Shown: positions 11,760 through 54,322 of the stretch, piece by piece
How positions within the stretch are numbered: position 1 is the first letter of the stretch
Layout of the letters: every line of letters begins with the position of its first letter
Assembly (NCBI RefSeq): GCF_037392515.1
Contig: NC_090291.1
Coordinates: 43,765,001 to 43,829,000 of the forward strand
Origin: Haliotis asinina
Lineage: Eukaryota; Mollusca; Gastropoda; Lepetellida; Haliotidae
Length of the DNA stretch: 64,000 bases
Direction of reading: 5' to 3'
The notes under the pieces: model-generated
The model's input: only the letters and a program-made list of their open reading frames with translations
Told to the model about the DNA's origin: nothing
Database searches by the model: none
Made by a program: the position numbers and the translations under genes

Positions 11760-14375
11760 TTCAGTTTTCCTTCTTTTAATCCCAGAATTTCACTCAGGGT
11801 GCAAGTCATCATACCTCGTGAAGAAACCAGGAAGAAAAAGTGTGTCCCCTTACTTGTTTCCATGAGTATATATGATCACTGACTAAACGAAGATGAATCA
11901 TGAGCTGACAACCATCACTGACATCACCAGCACTGACCCTTTCCTTGCATTTTCTTCATAGACATTCTATGATTTCTCGCCCGTTGACAGAAACAGGGCG
12001 GATCATGTTGACCGGAAGAAAGACAAAGTAATGGACAAATATCAAGTTCTCTCTCATGAGTGTTGAAGCTGAAAGGCGATGCTCAACACATTGACAAGTC
12101 TTGTAGCCAGCTCATAAAATTCTGGCGACACGCGAGTTGAAAACCGTATTCCATAAACTTCCGAAAGATGATCATTTTCCCCAATCAACACATTATTCTG
12201 TTCTAATTAGCGAGGGAACTGACACCTCGGATATGGATATCAATATGATTTAAACAAGGAAGCAATTATTTCTGTGCATGACGCCAAACGCACTATTTCT
12301 TTCAGAACGAGAGTCTTACGTTATTTCAAATTAGTAATCGATAGTTTGTCATCGATACAGCGTTGATGAAGAAAGTGATAGTGCTGAAGTGTTATATATA
12401 TGGAACAGGATTTCCTGGAGAAAAAGCTGAATGTTCAGTTAAGGACTTAATGTCGCGTGTCTCTAAGCTGTGGACTCAACAAAAGAGGTTACCTTGTGGC
12501 GTCTCTTTCTTTAGTGGTTAAGAATGATAGCGATTGTCACATAGTACACGTGAACTATTGTTTCACTTAGGCAACTGACTCACTTGTCCTTCATGTGTTC
12601 ATCCTTGGCCCATGCATCGATATAGGATTATGGTGAAACCAGACACTCTGCTGAGAAATGTTTTCTTGGAATACAAAACGCACGGATGTCTTTGTGGTGT
12701 AAGGCCCCGAGACTCGCTGCCGCCCTCTCTGTCTTGCCCTGGTTGTCCATCGCGGGTTTCCTATATTATATCCAGCCTTGATCTGTCAGCACACATCCGT
12801 GTGGATATCCACAAATGATCTATCACTTTGTTTTTTTTCTTATCCCATTAACCTAAATTCTGCCGCACGTGAATAACTGTTAAGTTCCGTTAAACCAGAC
12901 TCCAACACTGTCAGTGAACGAAACCATTCCGATAAATAACACATATGAGATATGAGGTTTTTGTGACAGATTTGTGGAGGATAAATAAGCACAGGAAAAG
13001 GGCCGCATGGGTATTTTTAGTTTAAAACTGCCGTTATAGCGATGGAAACAGTTAGTCTTGGTTTAGAGCTGAAGAAATTCTTGCATGTGTACGGTAGAAA
13101 CGTCCTCGGTAAAATGCCCTCGGTAAAAACCTACCGGAAAAAAGTTCTAAGTTTGCCAAGGTAAAAACGTCCTCGGAAAAAAGTCTACTTTTCAAGAAAT
13201 GTATAGAAAGACACTGCTTTTTTATTTTATATTTTCATCAGAGTGTGGCTTTGGGTTGCCATTTGCTATTCGTTATACTCCTACGCTATGCTCTGATTGG
13301 TCAATCTCATAGGTTACCTGACGCGACCCCCTACTCGGTTTTGTTAGAGTGTACGAGTGTAACGAATAAAGCTGGATCCAAGTTTACTTCGACTGGAATT
13401 ACACGGAAATTGATACTGGTCCAGTGGACTTCAGTGTATGGTTCCACAATCTGTGAGACACTGAGATGTTGTGATGCAGGCATCATTACAGGCTGAATGA
13501 GGTTGACCAGAGAACATTCGCCAGTGTGACTGTAAGGAACATTCATCTGACGCAGAGAAATCACACAGCACTAAGCCACCTTTCTGAGTGACATCATTTG
13601 GCGTATGATGTCGGGTTGGTGTTAATATCACCTCTTTCATCTTAAACTTTGTACCCATCCAACTTGGAGGATAAATAAAGAATATGTTGTATATTCGACA
13701 CGACCCAACTTTCTAATCACTGACCTTCTGCCCTAAATATTCATACGCACATTGTTGGGTAGGTGGCAATGAGTAAGAACCGGTTTAAGGGATGAGAATA
13801 GGTTTAGTCTGTTTTTGATAAAATATTTTAATGAAAGTAAGACACACTGTTCACTTTTTCTGAAATGTATAATCATCGTTCAATGCAGGGCTTTCAAACT
13901 TGACAAGGTTGGTTTATGAATTTAATTCCGTTTTTTTTTCAAAGCAACGTTGAATCCATTATTTAAATAAACTCTGTATTCATCGATCGTACAACATATA
14001 AAGGCATCTAAAAAGCATCTGTGTTTGAACATCATTTGTGGTAAAATGACATTTGGATTGATGATGCCAGATCCTCATAAAACAAAGAAAAACTGCTAGT
14101 ATGCGGCGAACTCGACATGCGGCTTGTAGAGCGAGGACGTCAATGAATAATTAGACAGTTTGTAAATGGAAGGGTAATCAATATTACCTGCCCTTCAGAC
14201 CTTGAATAATATCCTTGAGCTTAACTTCCAGGAACAGCGCATACGTTTACAGCGTGTTATCAATTTGTTTAAGCAGCGATAGATGACGGTGTATCATGGC
14301 GGTGACGTTTGTTATTCAGCGTATGCTGGGGTTCATATTATCCGATCTCTCTGAAGATCCACGTTAGAACTGATC
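11760..14375. other. Intergenic, nothing recognised
   Basis: Unique sequence. Around 13095-13190 the motif CCTCGGTAAAA/CCTCGGAAAAA recurs three or four times, too irregular to call an array. Open frames near 13245-13658 on both strands are short and match no family I know. Confidence 0.35.
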
Positions 14376-14379
14376 TTCA

Positions 14380-14575
14380 GCAACCCATTCTTGTCGTAAG
14401 AGGTAACTACCTTTAAGAGGATCGGATGGTCCGTCCGCTAACTTGGTTGACACGTCTTCGTATCCCAGATGTGTAGATCGATGCTGATGTTGATGATCAC
14501 CTGCTTGTCTGGTCCAGACTCGATTATTTACAGATCGCCATCATATTGCTGGAATAACGCTGAGCAGGCATAGCT
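14380..14575 (+). mobile_element. 200-bp SINE-like repeat, diverged
   Basis: CAGCAACCCATTCTTGTCGT, GATCGGATGGTC, GTGTAGATCGATGCTGATGT and GTCTGGTCCAGACTCGATTA follow in the family order, ending at GCTGGAATAACGCTGAGC. The (CTCA)n tail is missing, so the copy is old. Confidence 0.8.
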
Positions 14576-15174
14576 AGCAAAAGTTGGAAAGCATTTTGCT
14601 CACTGGATCCCTACCCGAGTAAAAATAGATCTATAGTACCATGAGTGAATGTGTCGGGATTTACGCTGCTATGAAATGCATTACATTCATACATAGACAC
14701 AGAATATAGAACATCACCTACAGAATATCACGTCCCCAATAGGAGAGAATGTACCATTGGTGAAGTGTGTGTGAAAGATCACGTCATACACCGCTGTAGT
14801 GTAATATCTGCACTTGTCTTGTCTGGGTCACTTAGCAAGATCAGTTCCAAAGAATAAAGAGTCTGAATCAATGCTAATGGAAACTTTCATTAGTGTGATG
14901 CTTTTTTCGTTTTTTTCCTAAAACAGTATGCAACAGCGGTCTCATAATTATATCACGGGACGTGAATACAATTGTTACAACGCTACAAAACCCGAGTTGA
15001 TAATGTGTGTATTTCCCGTTAACGTTTATCGATGCTGTGCAACAGTCCTTGTGGAGCACTGCATGTGTCCACTGGTTCCATAGCGTTGATTACAAACAGC
15101 CGGCATGATCACTTCACTGATGCAACTGTCTGGCAAACCGTCCACTAGGGCCACGTTGAATATCTGTCCACCGG

Positions 15175-15775
15175 CGCCACGGCAGTAGTATCAGTCCAAT
15201 GATATCAGTTCACCGACGTTATTGTATGGCACTCAGCTCACCAGTGCCATAAGTGGAATATTAGTCCACCGGAGATATGGCAGTAGTATCAGTCCAATGA
15301 TATCAGTTCACCGACGTTATTGTATGGCACTCAGCTCACCAGTGCCATAAGTGGAATATTAGTCCACCGGAGCTACGGCAGTAGTATCAGTCCAATGATA
15401 TCAGTTCACCGACTTTATTGTATGGCAGTTAGCTCACCAGTGCCATAAGTGGAATATTAGTCCACCGGGGCTACGGCAGTAGTATCAGTCCAATGATATC
15501 AGTTCACCGACGTTATTGTATGGCACTCAGCTCACCAGTGCCATAAGTGGAATATTAGTCCACCGGGACTACGGCAGTAGTATCAGTCCAATGATATCAC
15601 TTCACCGACGTTATTGTATGACAGTCAGCTCACCAGTGCCATAAGTGGAATATTAGTCCATCGGAGCTACGGCAGTAGTATCAGTCCAATGATATCAGTT
15701 CACCGACGTTATTGTATGACAGTCAGCTCACCAGTGCCATAAGTGGAATATTAGCCCACCGAAGGTATTGCACTA
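15175..15775. repeat. Satellite-like tandem repeat, 98-bp unit, about 6 copies
   Basis: GGCAGTAGTATCAGTCCAAT starts at 15181, 15279, 15377, 15475, 15573 and 15671, a 98-bp period, followed by a diverged partial copy near 15769. Each unit contains CACCAGTGCCATAAGTGGAA. There is no coding potential. Confidence 0.95.
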
Positions 15776-15814
15776 GTATCATCCCAATGATATCACCAAT
15801 ATTATCAAGTCATA

Positions 15815-16145
15815 AGTCGACCCGTGCTATAACGGCACTACACAGATGATATAACCTTGGATATCAGTCAGCCAGCTATCAAACTATCCATGTCAGTTTA
15901 CCAATGGTATGGTATGGATGTCAGCCGATCCGTGTTATAATGGTACTACACAGATGCTACAACTTCGGATGTAAGTCAGCCAATTATCAAACTATCCATG
16001 TCAGTTCACCATTGATATGGTATGGATGCAGCCGGCACGTGTTATAACGGTACTACACAGATGCTATAACTTTGGGTATCAGTCAGCCAATTATCAAACT
16101 ACCCATATGTCGGTTCACCATTGATACGGTATGGTTATCAGTCGA
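15815..16145. repeat. Tandem repeat, about 108-bp unit, 3 copies
   Basis: CGTG(C/T)TATAA(C/T)GG starts at 15823, 15931 and 16038. The units share ACTACACAGATG, CAATTATCAAACTA and GGTATGGTATGGAT-like segments. It lies immediately after the 98-bp array, and words such as CAGTTCACC are shared, so the two may have a common origin. Confidence 0.85.
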
Positions 16146-16149
16146 CTTT

Positions 16150-18930
16150 GGATATCGATAATTTAGCTTTAGTATCAATCAATCCACCCATATCAGCAAT
16201 GCTGTATATATGACGGTGACAAATGAACAAACCAGTTTTTGGCTGAAACAATCGATCTCAGTAATGGGGATTGAACCAAGGAACCTGGTTTGGGGCCAAG
16301 GTTGATGCTAGACATATACACACCTCTTTATTAGCGACGTAAAACTCTATCTCTTAAGCCCATAGCGGTCCCTGACAAGATGACCACTATCTCATAAGCC
16401 CATAGCAATGTCTGACCACATGACCAGTCCTCTATACAGCGTACCCAGTAAACGGATTAGTGGTGATGGATGTCTGCCACGTCAGAGCAAAACTGGCATT
16501 GTCTAGTGCAATCGATGTTGGTGTTCGGACAGCTGTTTCCACGGCCTCTGTCCTGTCCCGCTATTAATTACGTACGAGGGCGAACATATCGGAAGATTCA
16601 TATTTTTCATACGATGGTCTCTGGCGAACTTATCACTTAATCACGGTGAATCAAGCACTTTGACATAGGACGCCTTAATGCATCATTCGTCTGAAAAATA
16701 ATACGTACTCTTCCTCCCCAAACCCTCCCACTTTCCTATTCCCTTTATAGCTCAACCTCTCTGGATCCTCAGTTGACGGATATCAAGAAACATATGTGTG
16801 TTTTTTTCTTTTGCTTTTTTGATGTATTGACCAAGGTCACAATTGTAACTTTGCATGGAGACAATGAGTCAGTTTTTCACAGGGCGTATGCCTCACTTAG
16901 CTTAAGTTCCTGAAATACAAAAGTGAGTTTATCTATCTGTACAAATCTATCTTCAAACAGAGACATAACGAAATGCAGCAAAGAACAATAATTTTATAGT
17001 ATGTCAAAGCTGAGGAAGGTTTCGTTAAATTCAAAGCTGTGGAAGGTTTATTTCATTTTTTTTATTTTATTTTATTTTATTTTATTTTATTTTATTTTGT
17101 TTTAGACTAACATCTCATCTCTGACATTTACCAATTATATATATCACCATGAGTTGATAAAGTTGCAAATACCCGATGCTTTCCGAGGATATGTTTACTT
17201 TTATCAACAAGTGTTGATATATTTGATATCAGAAGACATCTATTTATCATCAAAAATCACTCTTCATTAGCTTTCAATGAAAAATGCATACCGAAACATA
17301 AGTCTCACTAACCTATTCAGACAATGACCTACTTTTCAGATGATCCGAATTTTCTCGTGTGAAAGCGTAAATTGACACCACAAACATCTCTGGTTAAACT
17401 GAATTCCAATTCCTTGTTTCATAAGAAAATGGTATTTACAAATGAATTTCAATTTTAAACTTTAATTGCACCGTCATTCTCTACTTTATGTCGAGGTTGA
17501 GGCAGCATACCTTAACTATGGAATCACAGATTGCCCCTGTCTGATGAGGTCGTAAAACGATTTACAATGTATCTGGCACACTGGTTAAACCTGTTATGTG
17601 TTGCTTTGCACTTATTGAGCGTAGTTCTGTAACGAACAATGAGGTTGATGTAATATCAGTTCCGTCAGAGACCGCTAAACTTTTCTAGCGGCAGAGCCTC
17701 GTTTTGATATTTCCGCCATTTCCAGGTTCCTGTTTATCAGAGCTCGCTGTACGACATAGCACGCCATACGACGTATTTACTAGGATTAGAAGGAGCTTAG
17801 TGTTGCAATATACAACTGCGTAGACTTATCAAATCACACTGTTTAATATATATGCATCCAGTTAAATGACATGGTCTGAAAATACTGGACTGGTTATCGC
17901 ATTAAGCTGCGCAATAGGACAGAACCAAGTAAACAGGAAACGAGACTTTTCTGTAATCAATGTTTTGACATGACATCTCACAACACGATCTTGTCTTTAG
18001 ACTTGCAGTGTACGGATATCAAAGCATCAGTCAGTTTTGTTACGTCATAGCTTTGTGGGTCATATAAATGATGATGTCTTGGGATAGTACAAAATCTGCT
18101 GTCATAGAGGATATAAACGTCCTTCCGGGTAATACCACTTCTAGTAAACGAGTTAATGATTTGGTAGCGAAAGCGAGATTTTGGTACTAAATCTTTCTCG
18201 TCAAGCAAGATCTAGCACCAATGCAACAGTGGTATTTGCATTGTGACGTCATAACTGTAAAACATTATGACGGCATGCGTCTATCGGCACTAGTGTAATA
18301 TTACACTGCAGTGTGTTCCACGGGCCAGTAATGAAAACGATAACTGCTAAATGTCGTTTGGTTTCACACTTGCAATATTAGATGATAAACACAAACCTTT
18401 CAGAAGAAAAACACAATTCCTAAATTGCCTTTATAAAATATCCACTTCATACACAGAAACTCCCATTTGTCACAAAACTGAAGTGATCTGAACTTTCTAC
18501 ATGGTGCAGGCTTTTGACGGGCTGTATTGTGCATACTTGTGTCAGGAACAGTATGGCAGGCAAGGTCTGAAAAATAGACGTCTTGGTGTCCGCAAATTAG
18601 TTAGTCCCTCTCTATGATGGAAGGGAAATTATACGCTACTGTTTAATGCTAAAATATTTCTAATAATTCTCATGTACAATATGAAGGGGTTTTATGTCAT
18701 CGAGAAGTTGTTTGTGAATATTTTGCTGTCATATGTACTTTTTGCCTTTATACAACACCCTGTGTCTTCAAATTGTAAATATAATATTTACAGGTTTTTA
18801 ACAGACGAAAAAGGAACTAATTAACCATTGGTTGCACTCTGAGATCTCCTTTATTATATGCCTAATGACGCTGCTTCACAATGGCCCAACCTCATTGTTT
18901 TCTGCGGATTAAGCTGACAAATACACTGCA
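16150..18930. other. Intergenic, upstream of the ankyrin gene
   Basis: Mostly unique sequence with a (TTTTA)n run at about 17053-17099. No exon or promoter element can be assigned with confidence. The promoter and any 5' non-coding exon of the ankyrin gene probably lie here. Confidence 0.3.
17053..17099. repeat. (ATTTT)n microsatellite
   Basis: About eight copies of ATTTT in a row. Confidence 0.95.
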
Positions 18931-19012
18931 ATGATTTCTCCCTTTCTATTTTGTTCAAGGATCGATCCCTCGCTTCAGCAGGTGCTCGCCGACAGAGGTC
19001 GCTACCACCCTG

Positions 19013-47668
<28,656 letters not shown>

Positions 47669-49110
47669 TAATTTGGTGCATGACTTCTGGGCCAGAGGCA
47701 CTCTTTTATTTTTGTTTCAAGTTTTATGGTAAAATACATATTAATTGTGTTGATTTTAAGTCAGTGTGTTTTAACATTGACTTTAACTAAAGCTTCAAAG
47801 AAGGAAATGAGATATATTATGAGATTAAAACATTATGTGTAAAAGTTAGGATAATTTAGTAGAGAATTTAAGAAAATACTTTGGTCTAACCTATATACGT
47901 GAATAAATATTTGGTAACCATGGTGACAATAATGATATGCACAATCCTGATGAATTATATTATTGTGAATCATCAGGATGTCGGGGATTATGTCCCCTAT
48001 GTTCTTCCATCATGCATGCAAATATTGGTCTCTTAGTCTATATAATCAGAGATGAGAATTCTCCACAGATTTGATCACATTTAGATCATTGTAGTGCATA
48101 CAGTGGAAGCTGTGAAAAACGGCAGCTGGCCAATCCGGCAAGTTGTTAACACCAGCATAAAATCACAGTCCCGTCTGTTGCTTTTACATTTATCATCATT
48201 TAAAAGCTGGACAATCCAGCAGCTGTCATCTATAGATCTTGGCATGAAACGAGCCGCCCGAAGATGTGTTTATTTGTAAGCAGTTTAGAAATTATTGATT
48301 TATGACTCACTTTACAACAGATGACAGTCAATTTTGTAATATGATTTGTGGAAACATTGTCAAATTTGGTTCAAGTTATATTTCAGGACATTGTATGGTA
48401 AAAAAATATCCTGACTCAATTACTGTTTATCTTCTGTTTGAAGGTCAAATGAACGAAACTCCATAAATGGGCGTAATGTGAACCCCCTACCACTGCCTTG
48501 TCTTCAAAGCACTGTTCAGAGTTGTTTGGGGCACCTGTTACTCATAGATGGAAAGGCCTTTTTTTCACAGGCATATATTCTAAGGTTGATGGAAGAACAT
48601 AGTGCATAGACATACAGGTTTACTGCTGACTTTGGTTAAAGACGAGCTCAACTTTGTTATCAAAATCTATTGAAATATTGGCTTTTATATGGAAACATTA
48701 ATTAAAAATCAGACTGGAATAATTTGCAGGAAAGATTCTTTTGGAAGGGTTTTTGTAAAAGGTATTACTGATTTGACAGGAAGCCTATGTTTTCAGTTTA
48801 AGTTATTCCTGCTTATATTCTATATTATAAAGACTTATTTAATTTTAGCTGTACATATGCCAACTTATTGGTTGGTACACACCAATGTCATCTTAAAACC
48901 TCTTGATTTTTGTACATACACACAATGTATCACAATGTATTCAACACTTTGCCATGTTCTCATTTACACCCACCATCAGATTTATCTGACGTTATTTTTA
49001 CACTGTGAGTGCAATACAAACTGTAAATATTGGTATGTATACAAGGGTTCTACGAGACCTGACTGTATATAGACATTAATAAATAAAAACCATGTGTTTG
49101 TTTCCAGGTG
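47669..49110 (+). other. Proximal 3' UTR of the ankyrin gene
   Basis: The region after the stop is AT-rich without further coding. Two overlapping AATAAA hexamers at 49078-49087 are followed by the GT-rich GTGTTTGTTTCC, which fits a cleavage site near 49100. A dispersed repeat copy (48098-48225) lies within this UTR. Confidence 0.5.
48098..48225 (+). repeat. Dispersed repeat, copy 2 of 2 in this window
   Basis: It shares ordered words with the copy at 20903 (GTGGAAGCTGT, CATAAAATCACAG, CATTTATCATCAT, ACAATCCAGCA) and has an extra AACGGCAGCTGGCCAATCCG segment. Confidence 0.6.
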
Positions 49111-49285
49111 CCAAGGGCACTGTTTAACATTGTGTATACATCTGAATGAGTGTGAATGTCCTACATAGTATCTGTTGTGTTTGTTGCAAGGTATTTACAC
49201 CCAAAACAAGTTTCGTGTATAATTAGACCTTTGTTTCCTCATATACTTTGTAAATGTACCACAATGAACCCAAATGGCTTTAGAG

Positions 49286-49442
49286 TGACGGTGGGGTAGC
49301 CTAGTGTCTAAGACGTTCGTTCATCACGCGAAGGCAGGGGTTCTATTCCCCACATGGGTACAATGGGTGAAGCCCATTTCTGGTGTCCCCAACTTGGTAT
49401 TACTGGAATATTGCTAAACCAAACTCACTTGCTGACTCACTG
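49286..49442 (+). mobile_element. tRNA-derived SINE, full length (reference copy)
   Basis: The head reads GACGGTGGGGTAGCCTAGTG (box A region) and GGGGTTCTATTCCCCACATG (box B region). The body is GGTACAATGGGTGAAGCCCA, TTTCTGGTGTCCCCAACTTG and TACTGGAATATTGCTAAACC, and the tail is AAACTCACTTGCTGACTCAC. It is about 155 bp and lies downstream of the proximal poly(A) signal of the ankyrin gene. Any longer 3' UTR would include it. Confidence 0.88.
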
Positions 49443-49557
49443 AATAGCTTTGGACACTATCTGATACTTGACAGTCTTGTTAAATGCTTCTACACCTTTT
49501 TCCTCAACCGCAATGTTGTCTTACACTACTGAAACAAGTTAGACAGCAGCACAAGTG

Positions 49558-49792
49558 ATCGGTTTGTTGTTTAACACCACACTCAGCAGTATTCCAGCTA
49601 TGTGGCAGCAGTCTGTAAATAATCAGATCTGGAGCAGACAATCAAGTGATCAACAGCATGAGCATCAGTCAGCAAGTCTGACCACCTGATCCCATTAGTC
49701 GCCTCTTGTGACAAGCATGTCAACCAAGTCAGCAAGTCTGACCACCCGATCCTGTCAGTCGCTTCTTACAACAAGCATACGTTGCTGAAGTT
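49558..49792 (-). mobile_element. 200-bp SINE-like repeat
   Basis: The plus strand reads TTGTTTAACACCACACTCAG, AGCAGTCTGTAAATAATCAG, GACCACCTGATCCCATTAGT, GACCACCCGATCCTGTCAGT (an internal duplication of the distal part) and ACAAGCATACGTTGCTGAAG. Confidence 0.85.
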
Positions 49793-50865
49793 GAATACCA
49801 ACCACAAGTAGAAGGCTATGTGTTGCAGCACCTGCCAGTCAAGGCAGATTAACTATTGTCAGGAAATACTGGATGCTCTTTAACTTATTTTGTGTAGTAT
49901 GTTTCCTATGAACGAGAGTACTCTCGCCTCACTGAGTATATCCTTGTGCTTTTGAAATCACACAGAAGAATGATCCTTTTATAGTAGACACAGGTATACT
50001 GGTTCCTGGTTTCTGTTAAAGAAAGTAGGACATGCTATATTATTTACCCACTTCTGTATTTTCATGAGAGCAGGTTAGTGAGGTAGGGGGTCTGTCATCA
50101 CCATCATTCAACTGACAGTATGTCCACAAATAACTGGAAGTTTTGAGACTTGCAAAACAATACAATTTTGTGATTAATTTAGAGGAAACTCTTCATCTGT
50201 TAAAATGTTGAATACTGTAAACCATGAAATTAATATGTCATGAATATATTGTGAGTGTGAGGGCCTAATCTCAAATGTGTCACGAAACTTATGCAAGCTT
50301 GAGACCCTGTGTGGCCGATAAAATGTGACACCCTCAATCTTTAACTTTGTTTATTTTCTATTCAAACATTTTATTTGCCAAATACCCCGAATTGAGCTTT
50401 TTAAGCAATGAATGAAGATGAGCTGACAATGTTTTAATTACGCTGCCATGTTTGATCATGTGATTGCTTGCTACTGTTTGTCTTAAGACAATATAGACGG
50501 AGGCCGTGTTTTCCAAGGTGAGCAAAGGTCACGAAATGATCCTGCGTGGTTGGAGAATGTCCAGTCTGGCATATGTGCTTGAGTGACTTTAAAAAATGAC
50601 CAGTGATTGTAACCAGTGATAATAACATGTGACTTGAGAGTCATCCTCCCAAACCTTCCACATCCCCAAACTTCCACAGCTTATAACAACAGTTCTTGTT
50701 GCTTGCACATACTTTGGCATACTAATTACCCCTGTCTGTAATGGTTTAGCCCATTAATCAGTAATGAATACAAACAATCACTTAGTAATAGATAGTATAT
50801 TTTATTAAGGCATGGTTATTAACAAACAACTCATCTCAGGGTGATTCTCAATTTCATGATTCATG

Positions 50866-51015
50866 TGCATTGACTTGATGCATGTGCAATGACTTGATGC
50901 ATGTGCAATGACTTGATGCATGTGCAATGACTTGATGCATGTGCATTGACTTGATGCATGTGCATTGACTTGATGCATGTGCATTGACTTGATGCATGCA
51001 TGTGAATTGACTTGA
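50866..51015. repeat. Tandem repeat, 19-bp unit, about 8 copies
   Basis: CATGTGCA(A/T)TGACTTGATG repeats every 19 bp from about 50866, with a small extra CATG at the right end (GATGCATGCATGTG). The junction contains the palindrome ATGCAT. Confidence 0.93.
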
Positions 51016-53440
51016 GAGGCCTTTACTGAAGAAATGACCTGTATTGGGGTAATTCTAGTGTCAACACTTCTGCTATTGTTCCATAATTTGCTGATGACTA
51101 AGTTCAGTGGATATCAGTGCTCAGTTAATTTTATGATTGACATTGTGATTGTTGTCATTATATGTTGTATTTTCTATTCTTATAATGAATTCTAACCTGG
51201 AGACTTGAAATATGTCATTGTGATAATGCGAGAAGAGTAAAGACACATTTTTTGCATTAGTAAAATGCTTTCATGATTTACAGTATAAATTGATAGAACA
51301 TGTTGTGATTCATGTGAAACATATTGGTTGTGAAGAAAATGTTTTAGAGAACATCAAAAGATTGTTTGTGAGCTACAGAACACACGAAAAGGATAAGAAC
51401 CAGTCCATTCTCTACTATTACTGACGTGTCATTTGTATGACAGCATTTATTCTAATGTGGAGAATCAATTGGTACTATTTTGGTTTTAGTAATATGCATC
51501 ACGACAATCATGTGTGTGTGACGATGGTCTGCACACCACCCCTCTTCACTTACACTGTAAACCTAGAGTTATTGAGAAGTGTGTTAATCTCAGTGTCATA
51601 ATCATGAACAGTGTCCCAGATGCATGCAGTGTTCCATGGAAGAATGTTGGAAATAGAAAGCAAGGGATCATTTCCGAAGCATTTTCACATACGTGTAGTG
51701 GGTTCAGGTGTTAACCCTATTAACCTTATGGTTCAACCATGGACTTGTCACTCTCCAGATATGAAACTGTAAAATACTTACTGCAGTGTCAGAAATAGAA
51801 GGAACATGGTCAAAAAAATTCAAACTCTTCAAATGAAGGTGACAAGGTGTTGCTGGCCCTGACAATGCTTTATTTGAACAATTATGACAAAGTCATAAAC
51901 GCACAATAAATTCATGCATATAAGTAATGGCAGTGAACCATTATCTGATATTTGTTTAATATTGTGGGCAGTGGTTATGCCATGATATTGCCTGGTGTGT
52001 TTGGGATTGTACAAACATTTGTTCATCCTGTGTAGCAACTGTATCATATCAAACAATTGCTTTGAACATAGCTTTAATATTTGTTCCTATTATATGAATG
52101 TTTTGCAATATTATTTTTGCAGTAGTTCAAGCATTATAAATGTGGGACGATCTGTTTTGTTTTTATTGAATTTATTTATTCATGTTGACTTGTTACGATT
52201 GGAATCGGGCTTGTGCAATCTTACAGACATTTTTCATCTGTAATTAGCACTGATATATTGGTATGATTGTGGTACAGAGCTTGATTCATGAGATGTTAAC
52301 TTACTTGCACCAGGTGCAACCTAAGATAAAAACCTAGTTGCACCAGCCAAATTCCAGTTGCAGTTTAGTGTTAAACTTTAGAGGTGTACCTGTCGATGCA
52401 CTTAAACATATTTCCGTCATGTAGTACCCATGAAACCATAGCAACACAGAGACACAGCTGTTTACAAATAGCACTGTTTCAGTGTCATGGCTATTCAAAT
52501 TTTAGAAGAAATATAATCTGACATACTTATGCTTATAATATGAGATCTGTTGTAGATTTATGTCTCAAGAATTACTTTTTACGGATTTGTCAAACAAATA
52601 ACACTGTGACTTGCTATTTTTACTACATAATTAGATTCAGGACACATTTTTCTACAAAGTGATACCAAATTTCACAATTTCTTGACATTTTGATATTTTG
52701 TATCCATCCTCCCAAATAATTTCATTTCCAACAAGAAAAGACATCAGATTACATTTTGTTTTTAGATACATGCATTTGTTACACCTCAAAACTAATAATG
52801 GGTTTAGACCTCAACTTGATGCTCTTATTTCTGAAACGTGAAATATTTGATCCATTAAAAATAAAATGGATCAACATACAGGAAGAATGTTAAGCTGATT
52901 GAAATATTCTGAAAATGGTCCCTATGAAGGTTTGTCACCTTCAGATGTGGATAGTCTCCCTTTGCTGAATTCTAATAGCGGACATGATGCCGACTACCTT
53001 TGACAACCAGTCACAGCACCCATACATCAGAAAGTAGCTTGGTAGGCATGTTTTAAGAATACTTGCATGAAATGTTTATGGAGAATATTTATGTGACAGA
53101 AGCTTGTACTCCTTTGCTTGTCCCCAACCCAGTATTCAGGCTTTTGCCAAATATGTTTTAACTCCTATACCCAGATGCAAAGCTATGAAACAGTGAGTGA
53201 ATGAATTTAAATTTCCTTAAGCAAGATTTTAGTCTTACTGATGTTTAACTGGAAATACAATGGCAGATCCGAAAAAACAAGAAATAAAGTTGGTCTGGTC
53301 TTTCTTCAACAGTTGAAGGCGCAGTTAGAGTCAAGGTTCCTATTCCACAAATCAAACCTGATCATTGACTAGGAAAATGTGAATATGGTGTGTCTTACAA
53401 AGAATGATAATTGGAACCCTGCAATTGTTTTATGGAAGGA
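51016..53440. other. AT-rich region, nothing recognised
   Basis: Unique AT-rich sequence with no supported exon. It may be the long 3' UTR of the ankyrin gene if the distal poly(A) site at about 54.3 kb is used, or plain intergenic DNA. Confidence 0.35.
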
Positions 53441-53445
53441 GTTGG

Positions 53446-53575
53446 TGTTAGGTTAGCTCAGTGGTTTATGGGTTCAATTTCCCACCTAGGTACAAAGTGT
53501 GAAGCACATTTCTGTTGTCAACTAGCATGATGCTGCTGAGCTATTGCTAAAAGTGAGTAAATCCACTTTCACCCT
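53446..53575 (+). mobile_element. tRNA-derived SINE, decayed
   Basis: GGTTAGCTCAGTGG, GGGTTCAATTTCCCACCTAG, GGTACAAAGTGTGAAGCACA and GCTATTGCTAAAAGTGAGTA are recognisable. Part of the head is deleted. Confidence 0.7.
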
Positions 53576-54316
53576 CTGAAATGAGTCTAAAGGTGTTACA
53601 TATAACACATTTCCTTGATTGATTAATATGTGTTAAACAGAGTCATTACTACACAGTCATTAATACTTTGGCTTACTCAAAACCTACATGAGCTTTTCAT
53701 TTTAACGTCAAACAAAATATATAATCACATCTTTTGCATAAGCCTGCTTTGAAGCTTGACAACTGATTGTATTTTAACATTTCCTTGGCTTTGTGAAAAT
53801 ATTGAATCAATCAAAACACGTTTCACAAGGAAGAGTTCATTATGTGTACAGTAAATAGGTTGATAATTGAGCAGGATGTTCTTTGTGACCAGTATCCATG
53901 GCCACTTATTGACAACAGCTTCAGAGCAAGCTAGAAGGGACTTTGATACTTGATCATATTGAAAAGTGTGTAACACTGCATGCTACATGGAGGTGTTGAC
54001 CATGCCATCAACACTATTGCTGCAGGGGTGATGTTATAGTTAAGTGTACCAAGATTCAAGATAAATCAAGATAATTTTTAAAAATCACAGAATGGCTTAT
54101 TTCTCATTGTTTTGTCACTTATCTTGCTGTATGTGTGCCAATACTCACAAAGAATATCTGTAATGTTGGCTTTTTTGTAGAAAACTTGACTGTTGTCTCC
54201 AAGTTACGAGACCGAGAACGATGGTTGACATATATATCTTTTCAACTTGTGTGGAATGGCCTTCTGTGTTGTGTGCAAAAATACGAGCATTTGTGCCAAG
54301 CACACTTTGTGTAAAA

Positions 54317-54322
54317 ATAAAG
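54317..54322 (+). terminator. Candidate distal poly(A) signal
   Basis: AATAAA in GTAAAAATAAAGTTTTAC, followed 25-40 bp later by the GT-rich TGATGTTTTTGTATATTTG. Its strength suggests a real 3' end. The nearest upstream plus-strand gene is the ankyrin gene, whose stop is 6.6 kb away. Confidence 0.4.

Noticed and set aside
17978-18208. 76-codon minus-strand frame near the ankyrin gene
   Set aside because: The composition is unremarkable, with no motif and no splice partner.
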